A DNA stretch of 64,000 nt from Tillus elongatus (lineage: Eukaryota > Arthropoda > Insecta > Coleoptera > Cleridae): the NCBI GenBank assembly GCA_964006375.1, contig OZ023270.1:74651891-74715890 (forward strand). The letters are read 5' to 3'. Positions 41,280 to 64,000 of the stretch are shown piece by piece. A program made the position numbers and the translations under genes. The notes under the pieces are model-generated. The model worked only from the letters and a program-made list of their open reading frames with translations, was not told the origin of the DNA and ran no database searches. Position 1 is the stretch's first letter. The number at the start of each line of letters is the position of its first letter.

Positions 41280-41735
41280 TGATAACTCAAAAGATAATTA
41301 ACAGATTTCAATAAAACTCGGCAAGTGCCTTTCTTTTGTTAATGGCTTGAATGAGTTCGTTAGCCAGGAAAACCGGACGAGGTTTTCCGGGGAAATTTGG
41401 AGTTTTCTTTCTCCGAAATCAACAAAGCTGCTTTAATAAAATTTACTATATATGTTGCCTTGAGAGAGACCTTGCTACCTACCAAAATTCAACTTTCTAA
41501 GTTTCTAGAATATTGAATTATTCAAATTTTAAATTTTCTTTCGAAAAAACTTTTTTTCTCCGAAAATTACAAAGTTATTTTAATGAAATTTGGTGGAAAT
41601 CTTGCCCTAGGAAAGACCTTACTACATACCAAAATTAAACTTTCTAAGTTTATAGAAAATTGAGTTATTCAAATTTGAAACATTTAATAAAAATTCACCA
41701 CCATAACGCACTTGCTGCGTGCCGAGCTTTTGTTA
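41068..41735 (+). repeat. Microsatellite-bearing repeat family, forward copy
   Basis: Hairpin GAGTGAATTTTTA/AAAAATTCAT, arm TTCAAATGAGCGCGAACTAA, (TA)n at 41189-41274, second arm (GGCTTGAATGAGTTCGTTAG, GACGAGGTTTTCCGGGG), and terminal CACCACCATAACGCACTTGC at 41697-41716. Confidence 0.85.
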
Positions 41736-41759
41736 TTTGTAGTGATTTTAAGCAAAAGC

Positions 41760-41800
41760 AAATATTTTTAACGAATTTTTTTTAACTCGCTAATGAGGAG

Positions 41801-41870
<70 letters not shown>

Positions 41871-42500
41871 ACCGATAACTCAAAAAATAATGGACCAATC
41901 TTGATCAAATTTGGTGAGTATCTTCCTTTTGCAAGGGGCTTGGATAAGTTCGTTAGCCAGGAAAATCGGACCAGGTTTTCCCAGAAAATTTTGTGTTTTC
42001 TTTCTAAAAAAAATCATATATCCGGAAATAACAAAGCAAGGGCAACCAAATTTGGTACGCGGGTTTATATTATAAGGAGTGAACTCTGTACAAAAATTTA
42101 GGTCTCTTGCTTTAAAGACAAAGAAGTTATGGGCAGTTAAAGAAACAAATTTTGGAGTTTTCCTCAAAACGTCAACTCGCAATTTTAAACGTCAAAATTG
42201 GCAACGTTTAGGCATAGAACATGAAATAAATACGGATTTTGAAAAGAAAATGTTGCGAGAAGAGTGTTCTGCAAACCCTTAAGTTTCAGATTCAACCGTC
42301 TCTGATGCTTTGGCTGTCGGTTTAGTTTGTTGATGCTTTCGCTGTAGGTTTGGTGAAGTTTATGGTTTAACAGTCTATATTTTTCTTTTAACTAATTTGG
42401 GTAGAACAAATTCGTTAATGCGTTTTTACATTTTTTTATCGAAATATGTGCGGGTGATATGCGTTTGTAAGAAAAAATCTGCACGCAGTATGTGGGTTTT
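41760..42500 (+). repeat. Microsatellite-bearing repeat family, adjacent second forward copy
   Basis: Short hairpin arm (ACGAATTTTTTTTAACTCGC), (TA)n at 41804-41866, second arm (AATGGACCAATCTTGATCAA, CTTGGATAAGTTCGTTAGCC), then the internal part shared with 33060-33300 (AAAACGTCAACTCGC). An inverted terminal block (CGCAGTATGTGGGTTTTGGT) is at 42470-42490. It lies directly after the previous copy, head to tail. Confidence 0.75.
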
Positions 42501-42689
42501 GGTAGCGAATTTTCAGTATATTTGCAGTTTAGCTCCCGAAAGCTTTTCAAAAAACTGTTTTCACACACCTGCCTAGTCGATTTTAGAAATACTAGTAGAA
42601 AAGTCAACTTTTGTTCAGAGACCACCTGGTGAGAAGTTTCATGAGGACTCCAGAGTTGAAAGTGAATCATCCCTTAACATTTATAAGCC

Positions 42690-43125
42690 ATTATATCTGG
42701 AAAAGGGACTGATCGTCTTTACATTGTAAAGCAAACCATGTGACAAGATCAATATCCTGACGTTATCAGAACTAGAATGTTATCTCGAGTAAATAAATGT
42801 TTCCCAAATGAGCAACATTTCTGGGTTATGCATGATGCCGCTCCTTGCCATAAGGTCAAAAGGATAACAGCTTACCTAGATGCTAAAAAAATAGCGTTTT
42901 GCTATGGCCTGGCAACTCTCCAGACCTCAACCCAACAAAAAATTTTTGGAGCTGACAAAACGAGAATTGTTTAAAGACATTGTAACAAATACTCAGCAGC
43001 TAATTGAGAGTCTCATCAGTGTGCGACACCATCATGAAAAAAATGAAGGAAAATGCTCTTAGTTGCATAGAAAGCATGCATAGGATCCAGGCAGTCATTA
43101 CTGCAAAAACGAGAAAATATTGAAA
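42690..43125 (+). pseudogene. Tc1-like transposase C-terminal remnant
   Basis: Reads TDRLYIVKQTM, QDQYPDVIRTRMLSRVNK, FWVMHDAAPCHKVKRITAYL (second catalytic Asp), then after a one-base shift WPGNSPDLNPTKNFWS and LTKRELFKDIV. The catalytic D-x34-E tail region is recognisable; 5' truncated and frame-shifted. Confidence 0.8.
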
Positions 43126-43195
43126 ATGTTTACATTTTTTTAATAATTTTTCCATAACTTTCTTTGTGTTATTGTTATTCACATAAATAAAAAAA

Positions 43196-43905
<710 letters not shown>

Positions 43906-44132
43906 TCTAATCATTTGGCAAACCATAACAGCACAGAACAAAATATGCAAAGAAAAAGTGACGAAAGAACTAACAGAAATATTCATTCATGTTGATATTG
44001 CCGATCATTACTGAAGTATCTTATTTATCAAAACTTTCAAGTAAATCATTTAATAATGGCTTTCTAATTCTGGGCATAAGTAAAAAACAGATTTATGCAA
44101 TGTATTTTTTCTACAATTATCTGTATCTGTTA

Positions 44133-45225
44133 CGACGGTTGCCTTTTATATTTCGGGATTGGGCAAATCTAGTGCTGTCACCTACCAACTTATGTCGTTA
44201 TCGTAAAGATTGACATTTTTTGACGTTATATTTACCGAGAACTTTTTGACATATGAATGCTACCTGTATTGCCTACAGTAATTTGAAAAATTAATATCGG
44301 CCAAAAACTGGAATTGTGAACATTTTAGTGTGATTATTTTTCACAACTTTCAACGTGGATTAACTCAACAACAGTGCATCGATGAACTTAGTCCGACTTT
44401 TGGAGATGAAGCACCATCAAGGACCAGTGTTTATCGATAGTTTACCGAATTCAAATGTGGCCATATTTCGCTCGAGGATGAATTTCGTGAAGGTCGCCCA
44501 AAATCGGTTGTTATTCTGATAAACTCATTGATTGTTGTTGCCAGAGAAGTATTCTCAAAGTCTGTATGCAGCATTCTGAAAAACATTGATGCGGTGCATG
44601 AACTCACACTCCAAGATTGTCATGTGACTTCTTGTGAAATTGAAGTATTCTTGGACATTAGTAGGACCAGCATATATTTAATATTCCATGGACATTTGGC
44701 CGTAAAAAAAAATGGTGCGTGTTGGGTCCCACAAAATTCGACAGTCGCTGAAAAACAAGCTGGTGTTAATCGGTCGCAAGAAATGCTCAAAAAATTCGAT
44801 CACTGTGCTTCAAAACATGTGTGTGACATTGTGACAGGTGACCAATTCTGTATCTATGCGTATGAGCCCGAAAGTGAGCTGCAGTCGGTTGTCTTTGCAG
44901 AAATAAGGGAAACAAACTGTTAAAGACGCATCATTCTCCACCACGATAATGCGAGCTCACACATGGGTTGGAACTAGTGACTTTTTAAGTGCTCAAATGA
45001 TTGAATGAATCATCCTCCGTATAGTCCTTGACACCCAATGAAATCTTTTTATTGCAAAACATCATAAATAAACTGCGAGGTCAACGTTTTTCGACATCCA
45101 AAGAGGCAGTTGATGTGTTCAAAATGCATGTTTGGAGACATCTCAATTGGAGTGGAAAAAGTGCTACGTAAATTGGTTCACATGCATGCAAAAGTGTATT
45201 GATCTTCTTATATTTAAATTGTAAT
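44133..45225 (+). pseudogene. Mariner transposase remnant with left TIR
   Basis: The left terminus GGTTGCCTTTTATATTTCGG at 44137 matches the one at 18478. Coding: LTQQQCIDELSPTFGDEAPS, FREGRPKSVV, VTGDQFCIYAYEP (catalytic Asp in GDQ, usually GDE), RRIILHHDNASSHTWVGT, and C-terminal ending MQKCIDL near 45200. Two or more frame breaks and stops; the right TIR is not found. Confidence 0.8.
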
Positions 45226-45632
45226 ATTTTACAAAATTGAACTGATAATATAAAAACAAATCAGTAACAATGATAAAACCTCTACAACTATTACAATGAT
45301 TAGTGTTGTTTAAAAGTATGCATGTTTTGTAAACATACGTTGAAATACTTAATCTTGCTAAGCCAAGCAAAAAGGTGACAATCACTTGTTCTATTTACTT
45401 TGTCACGGCAACTAGGTCAAATATAAACAATTATAATACAGGGCTTTCGTTAATTTCCGAACCCCACGTTACCGCTTAAGTTAGGCAACGCAGCATACAC
45501 GGTTGTACAACCTGAATTAATAAAATCCCTAAGATGCCAGTGTTGTCTCATATTCCCTTTGGGGTTTTATAAAAAATATAAAAATTATAATAAGTTGAAA
45601 CAGTAAATGTCTTAAATGTATTTATTATTTAG
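45226..45632. other. Spacer in the last Gbeta intron
   Basis: No feature recognised. Confidence 0.35.
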
Positions 45633-46200
45633 TTAGAATGGTACCTTGTTAACTCTCAAATCCTTCAATATGCATGGAACTTGACTTGTGTCTTTCTTGT
45701 TCCCATTGCATAAAGTTTCTTCAATTCTTTCACTTCTATCTCTTGATGCTTTCTGGTTTAGCTTCCAGGAGATAAATGTCAGACAGTCAATAATTTTCTT
45801 TAAATAATGAGTTGTTGACATCTTAATTTTTTCACCACATTCATGTATCTGTTTTCAACTTGTACATTTTTTGAGAATAGACCACCGAGAAATCTATCAC
45901 AATTTCTCTATTGCTATGCCTAACTATTTTGCAATTAGTTTCCAATTCTCTTCGGAGTGCCTCATACCTGTAAACATCGGTATGCCTATCTGTTTCTGCT
46001 TCTTTCAATATTTCTATTAATCCTTCTATACAAATTTCGTGTTCACTTATCTGCCTACTTTGCTCCATTTTGTTGCTTGTTTGTTTAAACTGTTCAATTG
46101 AGACTGTTATGTTTCTGAATACTTGTTTTAATGGACTCTGTATTGATGGTTTATATATTCTAGTTTGTTCAGTTTGCAAAATTGACTGGCTCTTCAACAC
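45633..46200 (-). other. Two consecutive unrecognised coding-like frames
   Basis: Minus strand 46200-45841 (119 codons; SPLKQVFRNITVSIEQF, QISEHEICIEGLIEILKEAE, YRYEALRRELETNCKI) and 45821-45633 (62 codons; IIDCLTFISWKLNQKASRDR, QVPCILKDLRVNKVPF). The composition, with mixed hydrophobic and charged heptad-like stretches, looks like real coiled-coil protein. I recognise no family. They could be one gene or element remnant with a break near 45830. Inside the Gbeta intron, same strand as Gbeta; not part of Gbeta. Confidence 0.35.
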
Positions 46201-47096
46201 AAAGCAAATTGTAAAAATTGCAGAGGCTGATCTGTCTTGGAATAACGGAAGCTATGGTGCATCATGCCCTATAGCTGCCATAGAGGCAATGCTGAATCTT
46301 AATCCACTGCAGATATGCATGAAGAAGCCACTTGACAATCCTGGAAATCATTCCACTGGAGAGAGCCTCGGTGGTTCAGTGGTAAGAATGTGTGCCTCTG
46401 AACTGGGGGGTACTGAGTTCGATCCCAAGGTACTACTTTCACTTGTTCAGTACATACTGTACAATTAACATAAACCGATGGTGTGACATTGTATTTGAGC
46501 AAGTTGAATGTCTGCACGTTCCGCCCTTCGGAGGGGGCATAAGGCCGTCGGTCCCGTGTCCATGGGACGATTGTTGGGTACGTTAAAGATCCCTACCCTC
46601 CTTACAGAAAGGCAGGTGTTCGGCAAACTTTCTAGGATAGTGAGGTGAAACTACTCCCTGGCGTCGGTGATTGGCCATAGTCGCGGAAATAGGCCGACGT
46701 TAAAGAAATAAAACACACACATTCCACTGGAGTCACTCGCCAAACCAATAAATCAAATGCCAGCTAAACTAGACTTCATAGTCCCATTTGACATGTTCAT
46801 GAGTGTAAATAGGACAGACAGTGAAACGATGACAAACAACTTATCTGTATGGTATACAGACGGGTCTAAACAAATGGAGGGAGTAGGACTTGGAATAAGA
46901 GAAGCTAACTTCAGACTCCCTAAATCCCTAGGAAAAACTTCCACCATCTTCGAAACAGAAATGCAGCTATAAATCTCTGTACAGGAATACATACCAAGAA
47001 GGCTCAAAAATATAGAGATCTGAATCCTCTCAGACAGTCAGGCAGAACTATCTTTCAAAATCGAGTCCAAACTGACCTGGGACTGCAAAAAATTAA
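46201..47096 (+). pseudogene. Non-LTR element RNase H region, split by a SINE
   Basis: Left piece ASCPIAAIEAMLNLNPLQIC (post-RT block) to 46361. After the SINE the frame resumes with PAKLDFIVPFDMFMSV and an RNase H: LSVWYTDGSKQMEGVGLGI (catalytic Asp), TSTIFETEM (catalytic Glu), ILSDSQAELSF (catalytic Asp). A stop follows EMQL at 46971. Truncated at about 47096. Confidence 0.8.
46362..46719 (+). mobile_element. tRNA-derived SINE, copy 2, with perfect 13-bp target duplication
   Basis: CATTCCACTGGAG occurs at 46349-46361 and again at 46720-46732, flanking a 358-bp SINE. Head with GTGGTTCAGTGGTAAGAA and a B box GAGTTCGATCCC; body with CACGTTCCGCCCTTCGGAGG, CCGTCGGTCCCGTGT and CTCCCTGGCGTCGGTGATTG; tail ACACACAC. 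Same family as 14804. The copy interrupts the RNase H element cleanly. Confidence 0.95.
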
Positions 47097-48004
47097 GTCA
47101 CGGATCCGTCCGTGAACCAGACGAGCGCGTCCCGTGGTATTCCCGGCGTCTCCTCCCGCCATGCCTCGCGGTCAGGGAATTCCAATGTAAAGTTGTTTTC
47201 CCTGCACATTCGCAAGCTCGCAAAGTCTGACCTCATTTCAAGCATGGGCTCCTTCACGATCTCCTGAATTTTGCAGTGGCCCCTGAAGCCTGGGTTGAAC
47301 TTAAGTCTACCATTGCAGGCTGGTCTGTACAGTCCTAGCCTGGCACCCCCATAATAACTAAGTGTAGGGGGGGGGGGGCAGATCCAGCAACACCTCCATG
47401 GCGGCTGTTGGGGTTGAAGACATGGCCCCTGTGATGCCTAGGCAAGTCATCCTTCGGATCTTGCCTAGTTTTTGTTTGACACTGGATTGTGTCATCTTAG
47501 GCCACCAGACCAGTGCCGCATATGTTAACGATGGTCTGACCACCCTTGCGTACAGCCAGTGGGCCATACTAGGTCTTAGTCCCCACGTTTTTTCCATATA
47601 GCCGCCTAGTGACATGACTGCTTTACACAGTATTTTTCCAATGTGACCATTCCAGGTTAGCTTAGAGTCCAATACGACCCCAAGATATTTAACCCCCCAG
47701 GCCATTGGAATGTTCCTACAGTATAGAGTGAGAGTTCTGTGGCTGTCGCACTTCCTCCTCCTCGTAAACGGCACGACAGTTGCTTTCTCGAGGCTCACCC
47801 CGAGCCCTTGATCAACCGTCCACCCTTCCACCACTTTCTGTGCAGTCTGCATGCGCTCCCACACTGCCTGTGTGACCTTTCCTCAGACTAAGATGACAAT
47901 GTCGTCCGCATAGCCCAGTACCTCATACCCCCCTCCCGAGAGCCACCCCCACGACTAGGCACCAGAGCAAGGGAGACAGAACGCTCCCCTGCGGACACCC
48001 CGTT
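47097..48004 (-). pseudogene. R1-like retrotransposon fragment, family gamma
   Basis: Minus strand from 48004: [14 protein letters not shown] (degraded GCPQGSVLSPLL), a YADD region with breaks (about 47905), VWERMQTAQKVVEGWTVDQG, VVPFTRRRKCD, VKYLGVVLDSKLTWNGH, YARVVRPSLTYAALVWWPK and ITGAMSSTPTAAMEVLLDLP, ending after a G-run at 47367-47375. Then noncoding or shifted remains to 47097. It interrupts a jockey-like RT at its 5' edge. Confidence 0.85.
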
Positions 48005-49098
48005 CGCTAGCTTTGGTTTCATACAAGTGAATGTTAAGGTTTGTTGAGAATTTATCTGGACTCTCATGTGCGTAAACAATACAATCGAGTATGAAAACAC
48101 AGGGCGGCGCAAGTATTTCCCATCTTTTTAACAGATCCCAACAGCTGGCATGACTAGGAGAGCTGGTAAGTATTCTCACTGCTTTCTTTTGTTGGAAGAA
48201 AAGTTTTCCCTCTCTCATGTGACAAACCCCATATCAACATGGCACAGTATGAAAAATACCTTAGTAGACAGCCAAGGCAGTATTAACTGTTGCTACATGT
48301 CTTTTTATGAGATACAATGTCTTTGAGAGTTTGGTAAACATGAGATGAACGTGGGATGACAGAGTAGACCCCCCTGGAAAAATGATGCCAAGAAATTATG
48401 ATATTTCAGTCGATTTTTTAGCTGTAAATATGAGTATTTTTCTTTAATCATTGTTTCACTTCGTTGTCTTTGAACCAGTTTTGTGCTTGTCTGAATGGTT
48501 TCTATCATTCGCCTCCTGAATGTTGGAGTCAATATTAATAAAGGACGAATCATCAGCAAAAAGACAAACCTGATCAGCTGATATTTTCTACAGTAGATCA
48601 TTTATGTATGAGGAACAAAAGGAGTCCAAGGATTGAACCTTGGGACATCCCTTGCTCTGTGCTTATCCATTCTGACTCTTCACAATTCCATCTGATCTTT
48701 TGTTTTCTGTGCGGCAGATATGAAACAAATAGTTTCTAAGGACGTCCTCGTGTCCCATAATATGTGAGCCTTTCTTCCAATATTTGCTAAGGCATGGAGC
48801 CTAATGCTTTTCCAAGTCACATAATTTGGCAATAATTCTCTCTTTTTTTTGTCGAATCCTTAGCAATCGTATTTACGCCATCTGCCATCGCTGTGACAGT
48901 GGAAAAGTTTGCAACCACACTGATCGTCACTAAAAAGGCTAAAATTATGGAAAAAATCCTTAACTCTTGTCTTGATTATCGACTTGATTTTTGAGAGCAC
49001 TGTAAATGTTGCCAGTTGTCTATAGTTTACTCTGGTCTCAGTCTCCTCCTCTAAATGCACAGATTGCCAGAGCAAGTTTCAACGCATCTGGAAATTCA
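48005..49098 (-). pseudogene. Jockey-like reverse transcriptase remnant
   Basis: Minus strand: IIKTRVKDFFHNFSLFSDDQ, a stretch with stops, then SADQVCLFADDSSFINID (catalytic ADD), the EISxFLGI block, YGVCHMREGKLFFQQKKAVR, ILTSSPSHASCWDLLKRW and NLNIHLYETK, where it is cut by the R1-like fragment at 48004. Many stops. Its left end (49098) abuts a second R1-like piece. Confidence 0.8.
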
Positions 49099-49290
49099 CA
49101 CTCTTGGAACACACGCTTCCTCCTCCTCGTAAACGGTATGACGGTTACTTTCCCGGGGCTCACCCCGAGCCCTTGGGCAACCGTCCACCTTTCCATCACT
49201 TTCAGTGCTGTTTGCATGCGCTCCCACACTGACTGTAACCTTTTCTCAGACTATGATGACAATGTCGTCCACATATCCCTGTACGATCTG
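49099..49290 (-). pseudogene. Short R1-like fragment, family gamma
   Basis: Minus strand reads VWERMQTALKVMERWTVAQG, LGVSPGKVTVIPFTRRRKR, preceded by a degraded DDIVIIV catalytic region. It covers the same part of the RT as 47690-47930, so it is a separate copy. Confidence 0.8.
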
Positions 49291-50334
49291 GCCTTACATA
49301 TAGACCAAAAGTTCTAAATAGGATTAATGTCTGGTGAGTTTCCAGGCCAGTATAGAAGGGTAATCTTTTTGTCCTTGAAATATTTCACCGTCTTCTTGAA
49401 AACATGACACAGTCCTGAGTATTGCTGCAAGATTGGTTCGCCAACTGCTTGAAGTTTTTCCAGTTCCCTGGACAAACGCGTTTCTCACATCTCTTTACAT
49501 TTTCCACTATTCATTATGCCTCAAATAGGTATATATTTCCCTATTCCCATATATGAAAGACATCTCAAAACATCCTTTTGACTGGATGTTTCACCGTCTG
49601 GACCAAGTGAGTGGCAGTTAACTTTTCGTCCACACCTTTTTGCACGAATTTTGAGGTACCCCTGCACCAAAAACTGTGTCTCCTCTGAGAACAAGACATT
49701 TCTCCGGTGTTCTTCTGTCCAGTGAGCATATTTTTTTGCCCAAATCAGTCTTTTTTTCATCATAGCCTCCGTAAGAACCTGTTTCTTTTGAACACAGTTT
49801 TTCTTCCTCCATTCGAAAGGAGTCTGCGAAATGTAGAGTAGCGAATTTTCACTCCAATCTTTTCTTGCTGAAGGTCATAGCTAGCTTTCTGGGGTTCAGC
49901 TTGCTATTTCTCAAAAGAAATTATTCATCTTGGGAAATTGCCTTCCTTTTTCTCCCACATTTCCCCTTCTGCTCAGTTTCAACTGGTCCAGTCTCCCTGT
50001 TTTGTTTAATCAGCCTATTTACAGCTCCCAAGCTTCCGGAACACTCACTAGCAATGTCTCTTTGGGTCATAGATGTGTGTTCACTAAGTGTAATTGTCCT
50101 TCTCGTTTCCTTGGTGTAATGTCAATGATGCCATAAAAGCGAAAAACTAACTAGAATGTGCTATTTCTCCCAAAACCACAAAAACATGTGTAACCTAATA
50201 ACCGGCAAAACAACTCACATAGACAATAACTCAATGCAGAATGACAGGTTATGTGATATGTCAAAAAACATATGTCAGAATTGTTGAAATAATACAGAAA
50301 TTCCCAATGTTCGCATTAATTCGGACAATACTGT
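49291..50334 (-). pseudogene. Tc1-like transposon remnant with its left terminus
   Basis: The minus-strand 5' terminus is TACAGTATTGTCCGAATTAA at 50335 downward, a Tc1-type end with TA. Coding: TITLSEHTSMTQRDIASECS (helix-turn-helix), GKCGRKRKAI, MMKKRLIWAKKYAHWTEEH, VLFSEETQFLVQG (the catalytic Asp of SDE is Glu here), CHVFKKTVKYFKDKKI, WPGNSPDINPI then FWSICKA, cut by the R1-like piece at 49290. Stops near 49860 and others. Dead. Confidence 0.85.
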
Positions 50335-50438
50335 AAATGATTTGCTAACATCAGGTTGAATATTTGACGAGGCTTTCTGCAACCGGGCATTAGATTATCC
50401 AGCAAATTAAACTTAATATAATAAATTGGATAGCTTAC

Positions 50439-50826
50439 CTGCTCTCTCTGTTTTCATAGAATCCCAGACATTACAATTGAAATCGTCATAACCGGCTAAC
50501 AACAGTCGTCCTGATTTACTGAAGGCGACACTAGTAATACCACAGATGATATTATCATGACTATACATGGCCAGTTCCTGATCGGCCCGGATATCAAACA
50601 GCCTACAGGTGGCATCGTCACTACCCGTTGCAAAGGCATACCCGTTAGGGAAAAATGTGACTGCATTGATGTCGGACTCGTGTCCTGGGAATGTCTGCTT
50701 GCACACCCCCTCCCTGATGTCCCACAGTTTCGCTGATGCGTCACAGGCGCCCGAGACGAATGTACGCATGTCCGGCGATAGGGATAATGACATAACATCC
50801 CCGGTGTGGCCCAGGAACGAGGTAAC
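50439..50826 (-). CDS. Gbeta13F: G-protein beta subunit, penultimate exon (WD repeats 4-6 region)
   Basis: 388 nt; acceptor AATTTATAG, donor GTAAGC. It encodes the WD40 blades of a heterotrimeric G-protein beta subunit: [93 protein letters not shown] and [20 protein letters not shown]. This is Gbeta1-type (Drosophila Gbeta13F) rather than the divergent eye Gbeta. The protein forms the propeller that binds Galpha and Ggamma at the plasma membrane. The five-prime exons (N-terminal coiled coil and first blades) were not found up to 64000, so they lie beyond the window. The intron to the last exon is 9.7 kb. Confidence 0.96.
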
Positions 50827-50883
50827 CTATAAATTAAAAATATATATATTTTAGTAAGGATCGGACAGCTTATCACTAAATTA

Positions 50884-50916
<33 letters not shown>

Positions 50917-52034
50917 TAATATGTATTAACGCACTTGGCATTTTACACACTTTATCTACAAAAGTAAATTATAAATTTTATTTTCCTTAACAATACATAT
51001 TAACAATACAATACTTCACAGATTTAAAGCTCTACACGCTTTTGACCTAAACTGGCTATATGACATGCCAAACATATCGAAATCCGAAGAAAATCTGTTA
51101 CTACTAGTAACTATTCTGCTGGGAGGGCTGTTAGTTAGTTCGGTGGAATTCCCTATCCAGCATGCCAGGATTACGAGCAGTATGTGGACAAACTGTTACT
51201 TTTAATTGAGATAGAATATTGCAGCTTTCCATAAGTAGAAATAGAAACTTAAGACTCGAACTCCGCCTATACCATCAAAAAGACCCATTATTCCGACATC
51301 ACTGGGCTGATGAGTCTGATAACCGACTAAGAGGAATTACCAAAGGAAACGACCAAACATAGAGACTGCTGCGACCATTCGTTCACCATCTAGCACAACT
51401 CACCACCCCGAACCCATATCAAGTCCGCCTAACTCAGCAACGGTACCGCAGCGAACCAAGACATAGACCGAATCCCACTCCAAATCATACCATTGGCTGC
51501 CTCCAAAACCGAACTTATCTGTTTCAAATGTGGTCAAAGCAGAGACTTCCGAAATCAATGTGAAAAAATCAATGTGAAACTAGACAAACACTATTTTGCA
51601 TTTAGAGCTTTGCAAATAAAATACAAGTCGAAGAGAACACGCCTTGTAAGAACCTTGTAAGAATGGAGGGAATGTAGACCAAAATAAGAAAGTTAACTGT
51701 ATAGTGATGGGTAGCCGGAAAATTTCCCCGGGAACGTCCCCAAACACCAATTCCCAGGAAAAAACTGGAATTTTACTAAAAATAACAAATCACGAATAAA
51801 TTTTGAGCCAGAGATGGAGACAGAATCTTCTTAGGAGGATGAAGAAAATCCTTATCAGGACTCTTGGCACTGATGAGATGAGGTTAATAGCTCAGAAACT
51901 GAGGATTAGTTTTGTTAATATTACATAATCTCATAACACTTGATATTCAAAGAAAATATTTTATTTGTGTTGTTTTAGTTAAAGGGTATTTTTTTATTTT
52001 TATTTATTACAAAGGAAACGTGTTATTTTTTTTT
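50827..52034. other. Gbeta intron, mostly unrecognised
   Basis: (TAA)n at 50884-50920. 51240-51640 has GC-richer stretches with protein-like frames (LFRHHWADESDNRLRGITKG) but no family I can name. 51705-51925 starts TAGTGATGGGTAGCCGG and ends with an acidic frame (EDEENPYQDSWH), which could be a small hAT remnant. Confidence 0.35.
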
Positions 52035-63544
<11,510 letters not shown>

Positions 63545-63637
63545 CACGTGCGACACATGCCAGGCTCTCTTCTGAATCGACCGTAAACGATGAAATATCA
63601 CAGTTAAATTCTACTCGGAAAGCAGCATGCCTGAATA

Positions 63638-63960
63638 GGGAAGCAGTCTTCATCACCGTTGGTAGGGAAGCAGTCTTCATCACCGTTGGTGGGGAAGCAG
63701 TCTTCCACCCCACCGTTGGTAGGGAAGCAGTCTTCATTGCCGTTAGTTAGGAAGCGGCCTTCAACATCACCGTTGGTTGGGAGGCGGCCGTCAACAACAT
63801 CGCTAGTAAGGAGCCCCCAAATGAACATCGCAAATAGAAGACCTTCCAACAACACTGTAAGGGAGGAGCCCCCTTCAACACCACCGTTGGGGAGGAACCT
63901 TCAACACCACCGTTGGGGAGGAACCTTCAACACCATCGTAAGTGAAGAGCCCCCTAAGTG
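63638..63960. repeat. Degenerate minisatellite, 27-36 bp units
   Basis: Units of the form GGGAAGCAGTCTTCATCACC-GTTGGTA repeat from 63638, drifting to GAAGCGGCCTTCAACATCACC and AGGAACCTTCAACACCACCGT near 63900. The minus strand stays open for 83 codons ([19 protein letters not shown]), but no start context or family suggests a gene. The array may run past 64000. Confidence 0.8.
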
Positions 63961-64000
63961 GCACATCACTAGGAATGAGCCCTCAATAACAACATTATCA

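Noticed and set aside
50496..50876. Alternative frames over the Gbeta exon (both strands)
   Set aside because: Shadows of the WD40-coding frame, which has conserved content and splice borders.
51705..51925. A defined hAT element starting TAGTGATGGG
   Set aside because: Only one possible end and a short acidic frame are visible; noted in the gap entry but too weak for a separate feature.

Overview
The window looks like nuclear DNA of an insect, or at least an arthropod. The evidence is two conserved intron-containing eukaryotic genes, an AT-rich background, and transposon families typical of insects (R1-like and jockey-like non-LTR elements, DD41D mariners, hAT, piggyBac-like and pogo/Tigger elements, tRNA-derived SINEs). 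I cannot fix the order; a large repeat-rich genome is likely. Apart from the exons of two host genes, nearly everything recognisable is transposon-derived.

Host genes, both on the minus strand. (1) A complete gamma-tubulin gene spans 25225 down to 7882 in six exons with canonical GT/AG junctions. The exons total 1350 nt (449 codons plus stop) with no frame break. Introns 1 and 2 are about 0.1 kb; introns 3, 4 and 5 are 6.0, 2.5 and 7.3 kb and filled with transposons. (2) The last two exons of a G-protein beta subunit (Gbeta1/Gbeta13F type, WD40) lie at 50826-50439 and 40737-40631, separated by a 9.7 kb transposon-filled intron. The 5' exons must lie beyond position 64000.

Layout. 1-2044 is a decayed ZBED/hAT element. 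2551-5392 is a TIR-bounded hAT. 6209-6800 is a probable piggyBac-like 5' end. 7882-25225 is gamma-tubulin, with retroelements, two SINE/R1-like clusters, a 5 x 212 bp tandem array, mariner debris and a nested R1-in-jockey insertion inside its introns. 26.3-27.1 kb holds two large palindromes separated by (AT)n. 28-34.3 kb holds copies of a microsatellite-bearing repeat family, one of which carries an intact mariner. 34.5-38.1 kb has a foldback and a second R1-like copy. 40.6-50.8 kb is the Gbeta 3' end with its intron. 52-63.5 kb is a chain of four DNA transposons set one after another in (TA)n tracts: mariner, a DUF7869-like TIR element with an intact three-exon gene, mariner, and pogo/Tigger. 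The window ends in a minisatellite.

Most interesting items: the 4028-bp TIR element at 54947-58974 with an uninterrupted 813-aa spliced gene whose protein looks like an RNase-H-fold transposase; two uninterrupted DD41D mariners with 340-415 bp TIRs; a family of repeats built as hairpin, (TA)n, conserved arm, whose (TA)n core acts as a landing site for TA-targeting transposons; and three hammerhead-ribozyme-like motifs in dispersed repeats resembling Penelope-type termini. The coordinates of transposon remnants are my alignments by eye and are approximate unless stated otherwise.
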